From assembly GCA_905221605.1 (NCBI GenBank), contig CAJNDS010000397.1, positions 83,800 to 147,799 on the forward strand: 64,000 bases of DNA. Direction: 5' to 3'. Each line of letters starts with the position of its first letter. The stretch's first letter is position 1. Source of the DNA: Symbiodinium natans. Taxonomy: Eukaryota; Sar; Dinophyceae; Suessiales; Symbiodiniaceae. The translations under genes and the position numbers were made by a program. The notes under the pieces were generated by a model. The model saw only the letters and a list, made by a program, of their open reading frames with translations. It ran no database searches and was not told the DNA's origin. This document shows positions 28,553 to 40,940 of this stretch, one piece after another.

Positions 28553-28688
28553 CCCTAAACCCTCCACCCTAAACCCTAAACCCTAAACCCTAAACCCTAA
28601 ACCCGAAACCCTAAACCCTAAACCCTAAACCCTAAACCCTAAACCCTAAACCCTAAACCCTAAACCCTAAACCCTAAACCCTAAACCC
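28553..28688. repeat. Telomeric array downstream of element 2
   Basis: About 19 CCCTAAA units with a few variants (CCCTCCA, CCCGAAA), in the same orientation as the tract left of element 1. Confidence 0.95.
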
Positions 28689-29142
28689 TCCCATATGACC
28701 CTACAAAGCGTGAGGCCGCCTCCGCCGGAAGCTGGGACCCATGCAACTCGAAGAGGCCTGGGACGTGTGCGTGTGCGTGCGCGTGTGTGTGTGTGTGTGT
28801 GGGTGTGGGGCAGTGGGAGGGTGAATATCGGGCCGGGATGGCTTTGGGGCCTTAACCGCCTTAACGTGACTTGCGGCCCTGAACCCCAATACCCTGAAGG
28901 GAGCGGCGGAGCTCCCGTAGCGGTCTTAGGGCTCGCGAACCCGTCTCCAAAACCTAAGAACCACCCTGACACACCCCCCTCTTGCACGCTTAAGCACGAG
29001 TTCAACAAGCAATGAAGAGGATGTGGAGTACCTTCAACTCGTGTGGGAGAGTGGGGGAAAAAGCAGGGGCTTAATTCGGGGAGTCTATCGCGGTCTGAAG
29101 GGGCTGTGAATTCTTTGATCGGACTTGTCATGTTCTCCTGCA
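28689..29142. other. Intergenic stretch before the ankyrin gene
   Basis: It includes a GT-rich microsatellite at about 28766-28810. No gene is seen. At 29131-29143 the sequence TGTTCTCCTGCAG looks like a pyrimidine tract with an AG, a candidate spliced-leader acceptor 46 bp upstream of the ankyrin start codon. Confidence 0.5.
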
Positions 29143-29188
29143 GCCCCGGCTGTAGCAGTTCGATTCCTGACGCCTGCTCTCTTGCACG

Positions 29189-31477
29189 ATGCTGCGCGTC
29201 CTCCAGATGTCAGGGGAGGAAGTGGCGGCGGTGCCCGTCGAGGAGCTCAGCGACGTGAAGGCTTTAAAGCGGCGCTTGCTTCAGCAACATGGCATGCCTC
29301 CGCGATTCAGGCAGAGGCTGCTTCTCCATGACACGCAAGCCATCTTGGATGACACGGCCGAGTTGGAGGGTGGAATGACTCTCCAGCTGCTGTTGCTCAA
29401 CTTCAACGAGCCCTCCCAAGCTAAAGCGGATGAGCTCACCGAAGCTGCCAGCCATGGTTCTGCTGTTCAGGCAGGGTCTAAATCCAAACCCTATAGGGAT
29501 GTGAACGGCTGAGGGCTTATTGCAAAGATATGAGTCGCCTATAGTACAGCATCCTGTTCGTAGCTGCGCGTCGTGACCTTCCAGGTCGAGTCCATCTTGC
29601 TGCGGCCAGAGGACTCGGAGTTCTGGGGAGGAGGGCCACCGAACCCGGAACGCTCCCCCAAGCCCCTCAAACCTTGAAGCCGCCCCAACGTCCCCTCCTC
29701 AGGACCCCGACTTGGAGGACGTGCGTGGCAAAACACCGCTTGTCGCTGCATCCTTTTTTGGCCGACTTGAAAACGCGCGCTTGCTGCTGGAGGCACGTGC
29801 AGACATCCACAAGGCCAGCGAGTTTCGACAGGCAGCTGCACAGCCTCCATGGGCTGTGCAGCCTCTATGGGCAGCGTCACACCGAGGCCACGTGGATCTT
29901 GTGCAGCTCTTGTTGGAGGCCAGTGCCGATAAGGACTGGGCCGAAGACCGTCAGGGCGTGACAGCTTTGATGGTGGCCTCAAGGAGTGGCCACGTGGGTA
30001 CAGTTCGGGTCTTGCTGGATGCCGGTGCTAACCTGGGCGGAAACAATGGCAAAACGCCTCTCATGCTCGCCTCTGCGCAGGGCCATTTGGCGACAGCGAG
30101 GATGTTGCTCCAGGCTAGTGGCCTTGATGTTTCAACTTAGGTATTGATTGCCTCTCCCACCCAAAAGACCTGGAGTATCCAGTTGGTAGCCGTGGAGTAC
30201 CCCTAGCGTGCCACTCCCCCCATGCCTACCCCCAAAGACATGTGTCATGTTGGGGTTCTCGTCCGCTTCTGGAGGCCGGTGCTGACAAGGACCTGGCCAA
30301 CAACAATGGAAACACAGCTCTGATGCTGGCATCTCAAAGTGGTCAGTCGGAGGTTGCCAGACTATTGTTGGAGGCCGGTGCCAAGGACCTGACCAACAAC
30401 TACGGCCACGCAGCTCTGACGCTGGCCTCTTACCATGGCCATGCAGAGACTGCAAGGGTGCTGCTGGAAGCCGGCGCCGACAAGGACCTGGCTGACAAGC
30501 AGGGTCACACCGCCCTGATGGTTGCCTCTGATAAAGGCCATTCGGAGACTGTGAAAGTGCTACTGGACGCTGGCGCCGACAGGGACCTGGCCATGAACCA
30601 GGGCTGGACGGCTCTGCTGCTTGCCTCTACTAAAGGCCATTCTAACACTGTGAAAGTGCTACTGGACGCTGGCGCCGACAGGGACCTGGCCAATAGTCGG
30701 GGCTTCACGGCTCTGATGCTTGCCTCTCAGAATGGCCACTCCAACACTGTGAAAGTGCTACTGGAAGCTGGCGCCGACAGGGACCTGGCCATGAACCAGG
30801 GCTGGACGGCTCTGATGCTTGCCTCTACGAAAGGCCGTTCCAACACTGTGAAAGTGCTACTGGACGCTGGCGCCGACAGGCACCTGGCCGATAGTCGGGG
30901 CTTCACAGCCCTGATGCTTGCCTCTAAAAATGGACATGCAGAGACTGCGAAAGTGCTGCTGGACGCTGGCGCCGACAGGGACCTGGCCGATAGTCAGGGC
31001 TTCACAGCCCTGATGCTTGCCTCTGAGAACGGCCACGCGGAGACTGCGGGGGTGCTAGTGGACGCAGGTGCCAAACAGGACCTCACCAACGACCAGGGCG
31101 TCACGGCTCTGATACTTGCCTCTCTTAATGGACATTCGCAGACAGCGAAGGTGCTGCTGGAAGCCGGTGCTGACACGGACCTGGCCGACAACTGCACCGC
31201 GTTGATGCTGGCCTCTGCAAAGGGCCATGTGGAAGTGGCCCGCATGCTGGTGGAAGCGGGCGCTGACAAGGACAGGACAAGCCACCAGGGCACAACATCT
31301 TTGATGGCTGCGTCCAAGAACGGTCACGTGGGCGTTGCTCGTTTGCTGCTGGAGGCTGGTGCTGACAAGGACCTGGCCGACCACAAAGGCAGGACGGCTC
31401 TGACGCTGGCCTCCAAAGCAGGCCATGGTGAGATCGTCACGTTGCTGGAGGATCGGAAGCGGCCGAGGTTGCAGTGA
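29189..31477 (+). CDS. Ubiquitin-like domain / 16-ankyrin-repeat protein, four exons
   Basis: Exons by phase: 29189-29470, 29585-29611, 29703-30113 and 30275-31477, giving 640 residues. Residues 1-75 form a ubiquitin-like fold (VEELSDVKALKRRLLQQHG, LLLHDTQAILDDTAELEGG). About four ankyrin repeats in exon 3 and twelve in exon 4 (consensus GxTALMLASxxGHxxTxxVLLxAGAD) follow. This architecture is common in Symbiodiniaceae. It is likely a protein-interaction scaffold, and the partner is unknown. The introns start GC, GA and GC and end AG, each flanked by AG|G, a dinoflagellate habit. The start fits the family, and a pyrimidine-rich AG at 29143 could accept the spliced leader. All frames join without a stop, so the gene looks intact. 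Confidence 0.88.
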
Positions 31478-33890
31478 GAGCGGATCCCCACGACAAAGAA
31501 GAAAAATTGAGCTTTGGGATTTCGGGACCCGGCTTATCATCTTTGGGTTCGGCTTGAACCATCATTTTGTCCTGACAGGTATATAGAGATGATTCAGAGA
31601 TGATTCAGAGGGGTTGTAAGCTACTAGACTGGATCTCCACACATAGACTCGGCTAAGCTTTGAGCTTTCGGGGGTCTCAGGGGTTCCGGGTTTATAGAGG
31701 GTCGGGCGCGCGCGCGCATCCCATGCTGCATGGAGGAGGCATTGCCCCGCATGATTTTTGCTCGGCAGTTTCAACGCCGGAGCTCCCCCCCTCACCCCAC
31801 CTAAACGCCCGTTCTCCGAAACGCCCAACTCCTAACGACGTACACTCCCACAAGCTCACGAAGCCCCAAATGCAGCCCTAAACAGACCTGAGCTCCTCAA
31901 TTCGCTAAACTTCTTAAGTAAACGCTTTACAACGTTGCTTTGAACGAACACACACACACACACACCCCATAAACCCCACAAGCCCTTCATCAACCTTTTC
32001 CGCAGAAGCAGAAGCGCGTGCAACTCCAGGTCCACCGCTTGTGCGCGACTGCGCCTTGCTCGGAGGCTCACGTGTCCTTTCAAGAGAAGTGTGCAAGGGT
32101 TGAGGATTTATAGGGAGGGGTTAAACTCAAGGGTGTACGGGTTTGGGGTACTTGGAGTTCTTATAAGCATGGCGACTACAGTTAGCCTGCGTTTAACCCT
32201 GCTACGTCTTAGACTTACCCATGATTCTCCAAGTATCAGGAGCCCGCGTCACCGAAGTCGCGAACTTTCTTGTACATGTTGTTGCATCTAGTGTTGAGTG
32301 TCGGGTTTTTTTGTGCCGGCATCTGCTGAACATTGCAGTAGGTCCCACAGCCCAAGCTCCTGCACCGTGGACCTAGGCAACCCCCCTACAACCCCGAAGC
32401 CCGCCATCCCCAGCGGAAGACGACAGGGCCGCCTGCTCTGGCGATCTGAAAACGCCTTGCCGAAGTCGAGTCGGGGCCTCTGAACGTTTTTCCTGCTGTA
32501 ACCTTATCGGGGTTTGGGGGAGGGCCTACAGCGTCTCCAGCCTTCTGACTCCCAGGTGTTTCTAAGCTTGAAGGGCTCAGTGGGAAGGAGGCCTTCGGGC
32601 TCGGATCTTGGGGGGTTTGAGCTCTTTTTGCGGGCGGCACCGTTTGAGGGGGTGGACAAGGCAGAGGTGGCAAATCGCTAAGGATCTTGTAGGGCCATTG
32701 CAGGGGTGGATTTCCTCCGTGCTGAAGGCTTGGGAGTTTCCGGGGCTCAGGCTTCTGTAGGCATGCTATGTCTGCTTGGGTCCGTCTGCACGCGTTGTCG
32801 GTTTTGGGGCGGGGAGGGGGCAGGTTTCGAGTTTTTGTTGTTGGGGTTTCGGGGCAGACGTGATGAACCTTACGTTAGGTGTTTGCAGGGTTGTTCGGTG
32901 TAAGGGCGGGTCAGGTGGACGCCTTTCAGCGAGGCCTGTGTCGGGTCAGAAGGTGGGGTTACAATCTTGTTTTCACTCCCCAGCGCTTGGGGGCATCGGG
33001 CAGCGAACTTAGGACTACATGAACCCGAACGATTGTTGGTTTAGGGCTCCTGGTTAGAGTATTCATTGGCCAAGGTTCTGAAAGGGATCGCACACATCAG
33101 CTTGCCAACCGATGTCAACCCTACACCTTATTTCCTAACCCCAATTACTCCCTCAACCCTAAACCCTAAAATCCTAAAACCCCAAAACCCCAAACCCTAA
33201 GCCCAAACCCTTCAACCTCCGAGGAACCTCGTGGAATGGAACGCCCTTGGCCTTGGCTGCTCGACAAGGCCCCGGCTTCCTTGGCTTTTGGGGCTTTGGG
33301 GGCTTTTAGGGCCGAAAGGGGTTTGGGGTTTAGGGTTTAGGGTTTAGGGTTTAGGGTTTGGGGTTAAGGGCTTTCAGGGGCTTTCGAGGGGCTTTGAGGG
33401 TTTGGGAGAGTGGAGTGGAGTGTGGCGGGGGCAACTGGTACATACCGGACTCCCATTTCGCAGGGGCGACGTTTTGGGTTTAGGGTTTGGGGTTCATGGT
33501 GTAGTGATTGTTTCTCCAGCGAAATGATGCACGACGCTTCAGACCCCAAGCCCTATAAAATCACCCTGAAAGACGCTAAGCACTGGAACACTGGAACCCC
33601 TCCAACCCCGTTCCCTAAAGCCTGAACCCCAAACTCTAAACCCCAAACCCACTTCCGAGGAACCCGCGGTGAATGGAAGGCCCTTTGGCCTTGGCAGCTC
33701 GACAAGGCCCTGGGCTTGGCCCCTAGTTCTTGTGGGGCTTTGCGGGGGCTTTCGGGTCTGAAAGGGGCTGTATGAGCTTGAAGGCTTTAAGGGTTTTGAA
33801 GGCTTTAAGGGCTCTAGGGTTTTGGGGGGGCTTCCGGCTTTTTTTTGGGGGGGTTGGAGGGTTGGGGGGTGCGGGGGCTGGAGTGGGGCG
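31478..33890. other. Gene-poor stretch with dispersed repeat copy
   Basis: It contains a (CG)n and a (CA)n microsatellite (near 31706 and 31950), copy C of the dispersed repeat family at about 32340-32905, a CCCTAAA-like tract at about 33155-33205 and TTTAGGG repeats at about 33325-33362. At 33740-33835 the word GGCTTTAAGGG repeats. No gene is supported. Confidence 0.6.
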
Positions 33891-35852
33891 AAGAGGGGGC
33901 GGAATCTGCTTGCTCAATGCCGGACTCCCATCTCCGCCAGGGGGGCCGTTTTGGGTTTAGGGTTTAAGGTTCATGCTATATCTGGTACTGGCTCCAAACT
34001 TCAAACCCCAAGCCTTAAACACCCTGATACAGCCTGGACCTTCTCCAGACCCTCGCACATCCTCCCAGGCCACCAGTAGGTGGTCCGCGTGCTGCTCAAG
34101 GCGAGATGCGGGCAGTTTCCCTCCCAACTCCTTTCTAGCTTTAGGGTTTAGGGGTTTAGGGGCTTCGGCGTCATGGTTTAGGGCTTAGGAGTTTAGAGTT
34201 TAGGGCTTCCGCAAAAGTGTCGGGCTCGACCTCGGCTCTTGTCGAGGCATGTTTCCTGCGACTCAGACGATTGCAAAGATTCTGCAATGTCTGCCGTTCC
34301 ATGCCACAATGGCCGGTAAGCGCTCACACAGATCTAACACCCCAATCTTCCGCTGAGGCAAGCATGTGGGGGGGAGGGGGGGAAGGGGCCGGAAGGGGAA
34401 CTGGTAGACGAGCAGACCAGCAGGCGCTGAGGATTGCTCAGCCCAGCCCGGGGCCGAGCCTCGCAGGGACTGCAGGGATGCAGACCTAGTTGCCTCTGTC
34501 CATCTTGTCGTGTGGGGATAGTTCGGAGGTTTAGGGTTGGCGGTTGGCAAGTTATGCTTTATTATTGTTCTTTTTGTTACTTGTTTCTTTCTTTTCTGTT
34601 TTTTTTTTTGGGGGGGGGGTGGTTCAGGGTTCCGGGCTTTGGGTTGTTTTAGATGATGAGGGTTTGTTCTTACAACTCTAGCCGCCTGTGAAAAAGTTGA
34701 GTTTTCCCTGCTTTGAAGTCCAGAGAAGCTTTAACGATTGCCCACTCAAAACGCAAGCTCGGGTGGGGGATCTCTGTGCAACCCCGCACCCGGCAACCCC
34801 TTCGCAAGGCACCAACGCTACCCCCGAACTGCACCTTAAACCCTCCCCAACCAACGAACCCTAAAGTCGTGAGCCTTCGGCCCCTTTCGAAGCCTCCTTT
34901 TCCGCGAGAGCCTGAAACGAAGCTCAAGCTCAAACCGCCAAAAAGCAACCCTGAGCCCAACCCTTCCGAATTTCACTGAAGTGATCTGAAGTGCAGATCC
35001 TCAACCTTTTCACCCTGCGACAAGGCCATGTTCTCGCGACGTTGTCCTCGCGGCGTCGGCGCTCAGCTTGCGCCTGCGCTGGACACAGGCCCTTCAACCT
35101 TTTGGGGGCTCTCACTGCAAGCCTGGGACATCAGTTTGGAACATGCTGCATTTGCTCTCGGCTTCTGGCTTACCATGTCCGTTTGGGTCCGTCTGTACGT
35201 GTTGTCGGTCTTCGGGGGGGCGGGGGTTTCGATTTTTTTTGTTGGGGTAATAGGGTTGAAATCTATAGAGTGCAGAGGGTTTTGGGTTTCGGGTTCAGGG
35301 TCTAGGGAGTAGAGTTTAGGGTACCAGGGGAGCTGCGCAGCGCACATCTCAAGATCATGTGAGCCCCGAAGCTTCATGAAGCGAAGCCCTTTCTGGGGTG
35401 TCCGATGTCTGAAGCGCCCCCCCACGAGCCCAACAAGAACTTTTAGGATGTAGGGGTTAATGTTTAGCGGCACCAAGGGGGTTTCGGGTTTCATGTTTAG
35501 GGGCGTTAACCAAGGGATGAAGACTCGTACCCCTAAGGTGGTCCCCCTTAATTTACGCCTAATGTGGCCCTTGTATTCCCGTGGGGATCCTAAAGAAGGT
35601 ACCCCCAAACCCAAGGCTACAAGCTTAGGCATCCAACAAGGTAGAACCCCTAGAATTAAGTTGGTTTAGGGCTTCATGTTTAGGGTTTAGGGTTTAGGGT
35701 TTAGGGTTTAGGGGCATTAACGCCGAAGCGGAAACTTCTCACAGGAGACGCGTCGGGGCTTCCAGGTTTGGGGGGCCGATGCCCAACTTAGAAAAAGTCC
35801 GGCCCCTTGCGCTCACCGGGGGAGGGCGAGCCCGAAGTTTAGGGTTAAGGGT

Positions 35853-35884
<32 letters not shown>

Positions 35885-36290
35885 GGTTTGGGAGAGGCCC
35901 CGGCTCGGCTTCGGGGAGCGCTTGCAGATCGCCAGAGCGGCGGCCCTGTCGTCTGTTGGACGAGGGCTCTATTTCTTATGACCCGACTTATGGCCCTACT
36001 CTCGAAGTACCCGAAGCCTCTAAGGACCCTTAAACCCTAAACCCTAAACCCTAAACTTATCGGGGTTTGGGGGAGGGCCTATAAGGTCTCCAGCCTTCTG
36101 ACTCCAGGGTGCTTAAGCTAAAGTTCAGAGTGCCAGGCCTTCCAGCTCGGATCTTGGCGGGGTGGGGGGGTTGAGCTCTTTTTGCGGGCGGCGCCGTTTT
36201 TGGGGGGGTGAACAGGGCAGAGGGTGGGCTAAGGACCTTGTAGGGGTGGATTTCCTCCGCGCTGAAGGCTTTGGAGTTTCCTTGGCTCAG
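33891..36290 (+). repeat. Segmental duplication, copy 2
   Basis: The direct-orientation partner of 15421-17806, nearly identical by eye. The exact repeats of every short reading frame at a constant offset show that these frames are passengers, not independent genes. Two additional GTTGAGG units near 35865 are the clearest difference. Confidence 0.93.
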
Positions 36291-39200
36291 TTTCAGAGCC
36301 ACAACCTCCACACACGAAGGACAGGCTCGGAACAGGTCCACTCTCTTCTGCCCACGGGCAAGACTTGCGGCCCAAAACTCATAGTCCCGACAGCCCCCAA
36401 GCCCGCCCCACCATCTCCAACAGAAGACGACCGGGCCGCTGCTCTTGCGACCTGCAAGCGCCCCCGAAGAGCCGAGCCGGGGCCTCTGAACGTCTTTCCT
36501 GCTGGAACCTTATCGGGGTTTGGGGGAGGGCCTACAGGGTCTCCAGCCTTCTGACTCCCAGGTTGTTTTTAAGCTTGAAGGGCCCAGCGGCAATGAGGCC
36601 TTCGGGTTCGGATCTTTGGGGGGTTTGAGCTCTTTTTGCGGCGCCCAGGGCCGAGGGTGGCATGGCTTAGGATCTTGCAGGGCTGGGATTTCCTCCGCGC
36701 TGAAGGCTCGTTCAGGGAAGCCTTTGGCCTTGGAGTTTCCTGGGCTCAGGGGCCGCAAGGATTTCGGTAGCCGTCTCTCCACACATGAGGGTGTGGTTAA
36801 AGGTTTTAAGGGGGGGTTCAGGCGGTTCAGGAAGCCTTTTGGCCGTGGGTTTTTGAAGGATTTGAACAGGACCCCTGTGCCTAAGGCAGCCTTCCTGAAC
36901 ATCATCCTGCATTGGGTACAGGGTTGATTGTGCTGTCAGTCTTCAGGACGTTTATCATGTTGGGCAGAGAGCCGGGGGCAGGGGGGAGAGAGGCATGCCC
37001 TGAACGTTGCCACGGCGTTGCTTCGCATCTAAAGGCGGGCTTTGTAGCATTGAAGGCAGGAAAGTGGCCGCAGGCGCAAGTCCTCAAAACCCTAAACCCT
37101 AAACCCTAAACCCTAAACCCTAAACCCCCCTAAACCAACAAATTTGCTCTCCGAGGCCGGAGGCCCCGCACGAGGCCGTCCGCGTTGAAGCGACGCGACA
37201 AGCATTTCTGGTTGTTCGAAAGATGCCGTGGCCTTTTGTTTCGGATCTGGCGTTCATGCAGGGCAAGTCTCTAGGATCGGTTGCTTCAGGGTTCGAGATG
37301 AGGCCATCCATAAATTGGTGTACGCCTCGTGTCCGTCTTTTGCGTTTGGAGAGCGCCCGCGCCTACCCTATGGAATCCCAGAACCCCCCAACCGTAAACT
37401 TTAGAGTCCCTTTAAAGCCCTTAAGCTCTCTGCTGACTGCTGACCGAATGCGGAATCTTGCTTGGCTGCTTGTAATGTTTGTTCTGCTGTTCGTAATCAT
37501 TGTTCTACTGACGAGGAACTTGACTTGAAGATACATCAACGGCGTTTCTTTGTGCAGCTCGCCGCTCATCAAACTTGCGATTTTGGTTGATTCTGTTGAT
37601 CGTTGCTATCACAATCTTTTCATGAAAGTCTGTGGTCTTCCAGTTCGGAGTTTAGCGTTTGGGGTTTCAAGGGGTTTCGGGTGGCAGATTCATTGGGGCT
37701 AAGATTAGGGTGGTTTAGCGTTGAGTCTGAGTGCTTCTTGGAAGCCTCGTGCGGCTTTTTGCGGGTTTTTTGGGGTTTAGTGTTGATCTAGGGCAGCAAG
37801 GTTTGTGCGTAAGTATGCGCAAGTCTCAAGTTCGACTTGCACTGCTGTGAAGGCGAAGCCGTTTCAGGCTTCAGGCTTTAGGGCGGGTGAGAGCTTCGCC
37901 CTTTCCACACTCCAGGGTTCGGGTGGATGAGGGCTTAGCCGTTTCAGGCTTCAGGGTTTAGGGCGGCACGGTTTGTTGTTGTTTTTTTCTCTTGCCGGGT
38001 TTGGGATCACGTAAGGATTATGGGGGGGATTAATCAGGGCTTAAGGATTCGAAAGAGCCCGCATTGGCCCCCTTTGCAGCCCCATGCCTTTGCAATGGCT
38101 TGCACCACTTTCGCAGCGTCCCAAGAGCCTAACACAGAACACGACAACACCCAACGCAACGTTCAGCATATTTCTGCCCCACTTCTCAACCCTCCAGGGA
38201 ACCAACACGACTAAACCCGCCGCCAGATGCAACAACATGTGAAGGCACGCTAGAGACTTCGGCAAGGAAGGGCGCAAAGCTGCACTCCACGGGCCTTGGA
38301 TTCGGGATGTCTCTTTCGACGGCAGGCATCGAAATGTCGGCCTGCAAAGCTCCGCCCGCAAAGGTCTTAACACCCACAACCCTGCAAACCTCCCAAACTC
38401 CTAAACTCCCTGCACCCTCACTCGAAACTCCAAACAGCCCCGACAACCCCGAAGCATCCCCCCGGCTATCCCCAGCAGAATACGACAGGGCCGCCGCTTG
38501 CGATCTGCCATGGCCCAAAGAGCCGAGTCTAGGCCTTCTAGCTTGGGTTTGGCTGTTTTGGGGTGCCTTGGGGTATTCAGCCTTCCAACTCTAGGGTGTT
38601 TAAGCTAAAGGGCTCGGTGCTGTAGGCCTTCGGGTTCGGACCTTGCGGGGTTTTGGGTCTTTTTTCGGGTGCTGCCAAAACGTTTGAGGGGCCGAAGTGA
38701 GCACAGGGTGGCATGGCTTAGGATCTTGTATGGGGGATTCCTCCTTACTGAAGCCTCCCTCAAGGAATCCTTTGGCCTGGGAGTTTGCTGCGTTCAGGGA
38801 CCGCAAGATTTTGGTAGCCATCTCCCCGCGCTGAAGTCCCGAACATGCTGCTGCATTTGGTGTCGGCTTCTGTAGGCATACTATGTCTGTGCGTGCGTGT
38901 TGTCGGCCTTCGGGGGCAGGCTTCGATTGTTTTTTGTCGGTTGCGGCGGGGGAAGACGACTGATGAACGTTATGTTGGATGTCCGCATGGGGTGTTGGGG
39001 CGGGTGGGGGCGGACTGTGGGACTAGCAACAACAAGGTCAGTAACCCCTACGCAACTGGCTTTCGTATTTTGAGAGGCCACCAATTTCCCAGGCTGGATG
39101 CTTGAATTAAGCTTTTCGAAGTGACTTTGAACGTCTGCTTCGTTCGGCCCGGTGCGGGGCACAAAGGTTTTGTAGGGCTTACGGCCGTGATTTAGGGCTA

Positions 39201-40940
39201 TATAGGGCTTGCCCACTGGGCGCCCGCTACCTCCGCCGCGCACACATTCGTTTCCCGTGTTCCCACAATCTTCTCAGCCCAAAAGCACCCCAAACCCTAA
39301 CCCCTCAAGCCTAACTTCCTAAAGCCTCGACCTCCTTCCCTCAGGCTGGCTTCTGGACGAATGAGCCTCAGCGGCGCTTACCACCCTTCTTGCCGCAGCA
39401 GCCGACCAGGCCTTTTTTTGGTTGGTTTTGAGGGAGTAGGGCTTAGGGAGAAGTATGCGTTGTTTCAAGGTTGCGTTCAAGGCTGGGAAAAGGTCTTTGA
39501 GGTGTTTGTTCGGGTCTTGTTTTTCTTTGGGGGGGGGGTGTTAAATTTAGGGCTTGGGTGTGCTTGGGTGGTTGTTCGGGGGTTAGGGCTCGGAGGCGTT
39601 TGAGGGGCTTACGGGGTCTTGAACGGCAGTCTAGGGCACCGAGGAAGCACCTGTAAACCTTAAGCCCGGACACCCTAACGACGTTAAATCCCTCAGTCAT
39701 GGCGGTAGATCTTAAGCCCTAGGCTTCGCCTATCTTCTCACGGCTAGGCCTTGCGTCAGGCTTCAGGGCTTGTTCGGCCCCTTCAGGGCTTAAGCAGCCA
39801 CCGGTCGAGACTCATAAGCTCCACCCGAAAGGTCCCAACGACTCCGAACTCCTGCACCCTGGACCAAGGGACCCCCAACACAGCGCCGACAACCCCGAAG
39901 CCCGCCGTCCCCAACAGACTACGACAGGGCCGCCGCTTTTGCGATCTGCAAACGCCTCGGGGGCGCCGAAGTTGAGTCCAGGCCTGTGTCTTTCCTGCTA
40001 TAACCTTACAGGCGTTTTGGTTGCCTTGGGGTCTTGCTGTAGGCTGCCAAAACGTTTGAGGAGCTGAACTGGGCATAGAGTGGCATGCCTTACGATCTTG
40101 CAGGGGTGGGATTCCTCCATGCTGAAGTCTCCTGCAGGGAATCCTTTTGGCCTTGGAATTTCCTTGGCTTCAGGGGCCGCAGGGATTTCGGTTAGCCGTC
40201 TCTCTACACGCCGAAGTCCCGAACATGCTGCATTTGGTGTCGGCTTCTCTAGGCATGCCATGTCTGGGCGGGTCAGGCGGGTGCGAAAGTTATAGGGCAA
40301 CGAGAGACTCTGTTCATCATTTCTGGTTTGTTGAACCTATGGATTGTCCCTGAGATGCATGCACAAACCCTGACAAAACCTTCAAGCCTACGTCCGACGT
40401 CCTACTTCTACTTCCCAAACCACACCCTACTTCCTCGACCCTCAAGCCTACTTCCTCAACCCTGAGCTCTAAACCCTTCCCTCCACATCCAAGGAACCTC
40501 GGCCTCGTGAATGGAACGCCCTCGGCGCTGGCAGTTGGACTTTGGGTTATTTTTTTGAAGGGCTTTCAGGGGTTTTAAGGGCTTTCAGGGCTTCAAGGGC
40601 TTTCAGGGCTGTAAGGGCTTTCAGGGCTTTAAGGGCTTTAGGGTTTTGGGGCCGTGTCCGGAAAGCCAGGGCATCAGAAGTTGCCATTTTTGAGTTCCTG
40701 TATCATTTCTGAAATATTCATCTCCCGGTCCGATTCAACCGTTCTGTTTTCCGACGTAGGCTTGGTTCCCGAGTGTGCCGTGCTAGTTTCCGACGTAGAT
40801 AAGAAAACGAAGGCTGCAGGTTGTGGGAAGAACCTTGGTACGCCCAACCATGGAGGTCATACCCTGTGGATTGGGGTGCTTGTGTTGCCACGATTATGAG
40901 ATGGAGGTGACACCCTGTTTCTGGTTCTGGCAGCACATTG
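36291..40940. other. Dispersed repeat copies D-F and spacer
   Basis: The dispersed family recurs at about 36370-36790, 38400-38980 and 39830-40300, each with the CGAAGCCCGCC..., CTCCAGCCTTCTGACTC and GTCTCTCCACAC blocks or close variants. A CCCTAAA tract lies at 37086-37128. The word GGGCTTTCAG repeats at 40555-40645. The frame at 37223-37528 ends in a hydrophobic run (LAWLLVMFVLLFVIIVLL) but comes from TGTTCTGCT-like simple sequence, and I do not call it a gene. Confidence 0.55.

Noticed and set aside
37223-37528. Small membrane protein
   Set aside because: The hydrophobic tail derives from simple TGTTCTGCT-like repeats, and the rest resembles no family.
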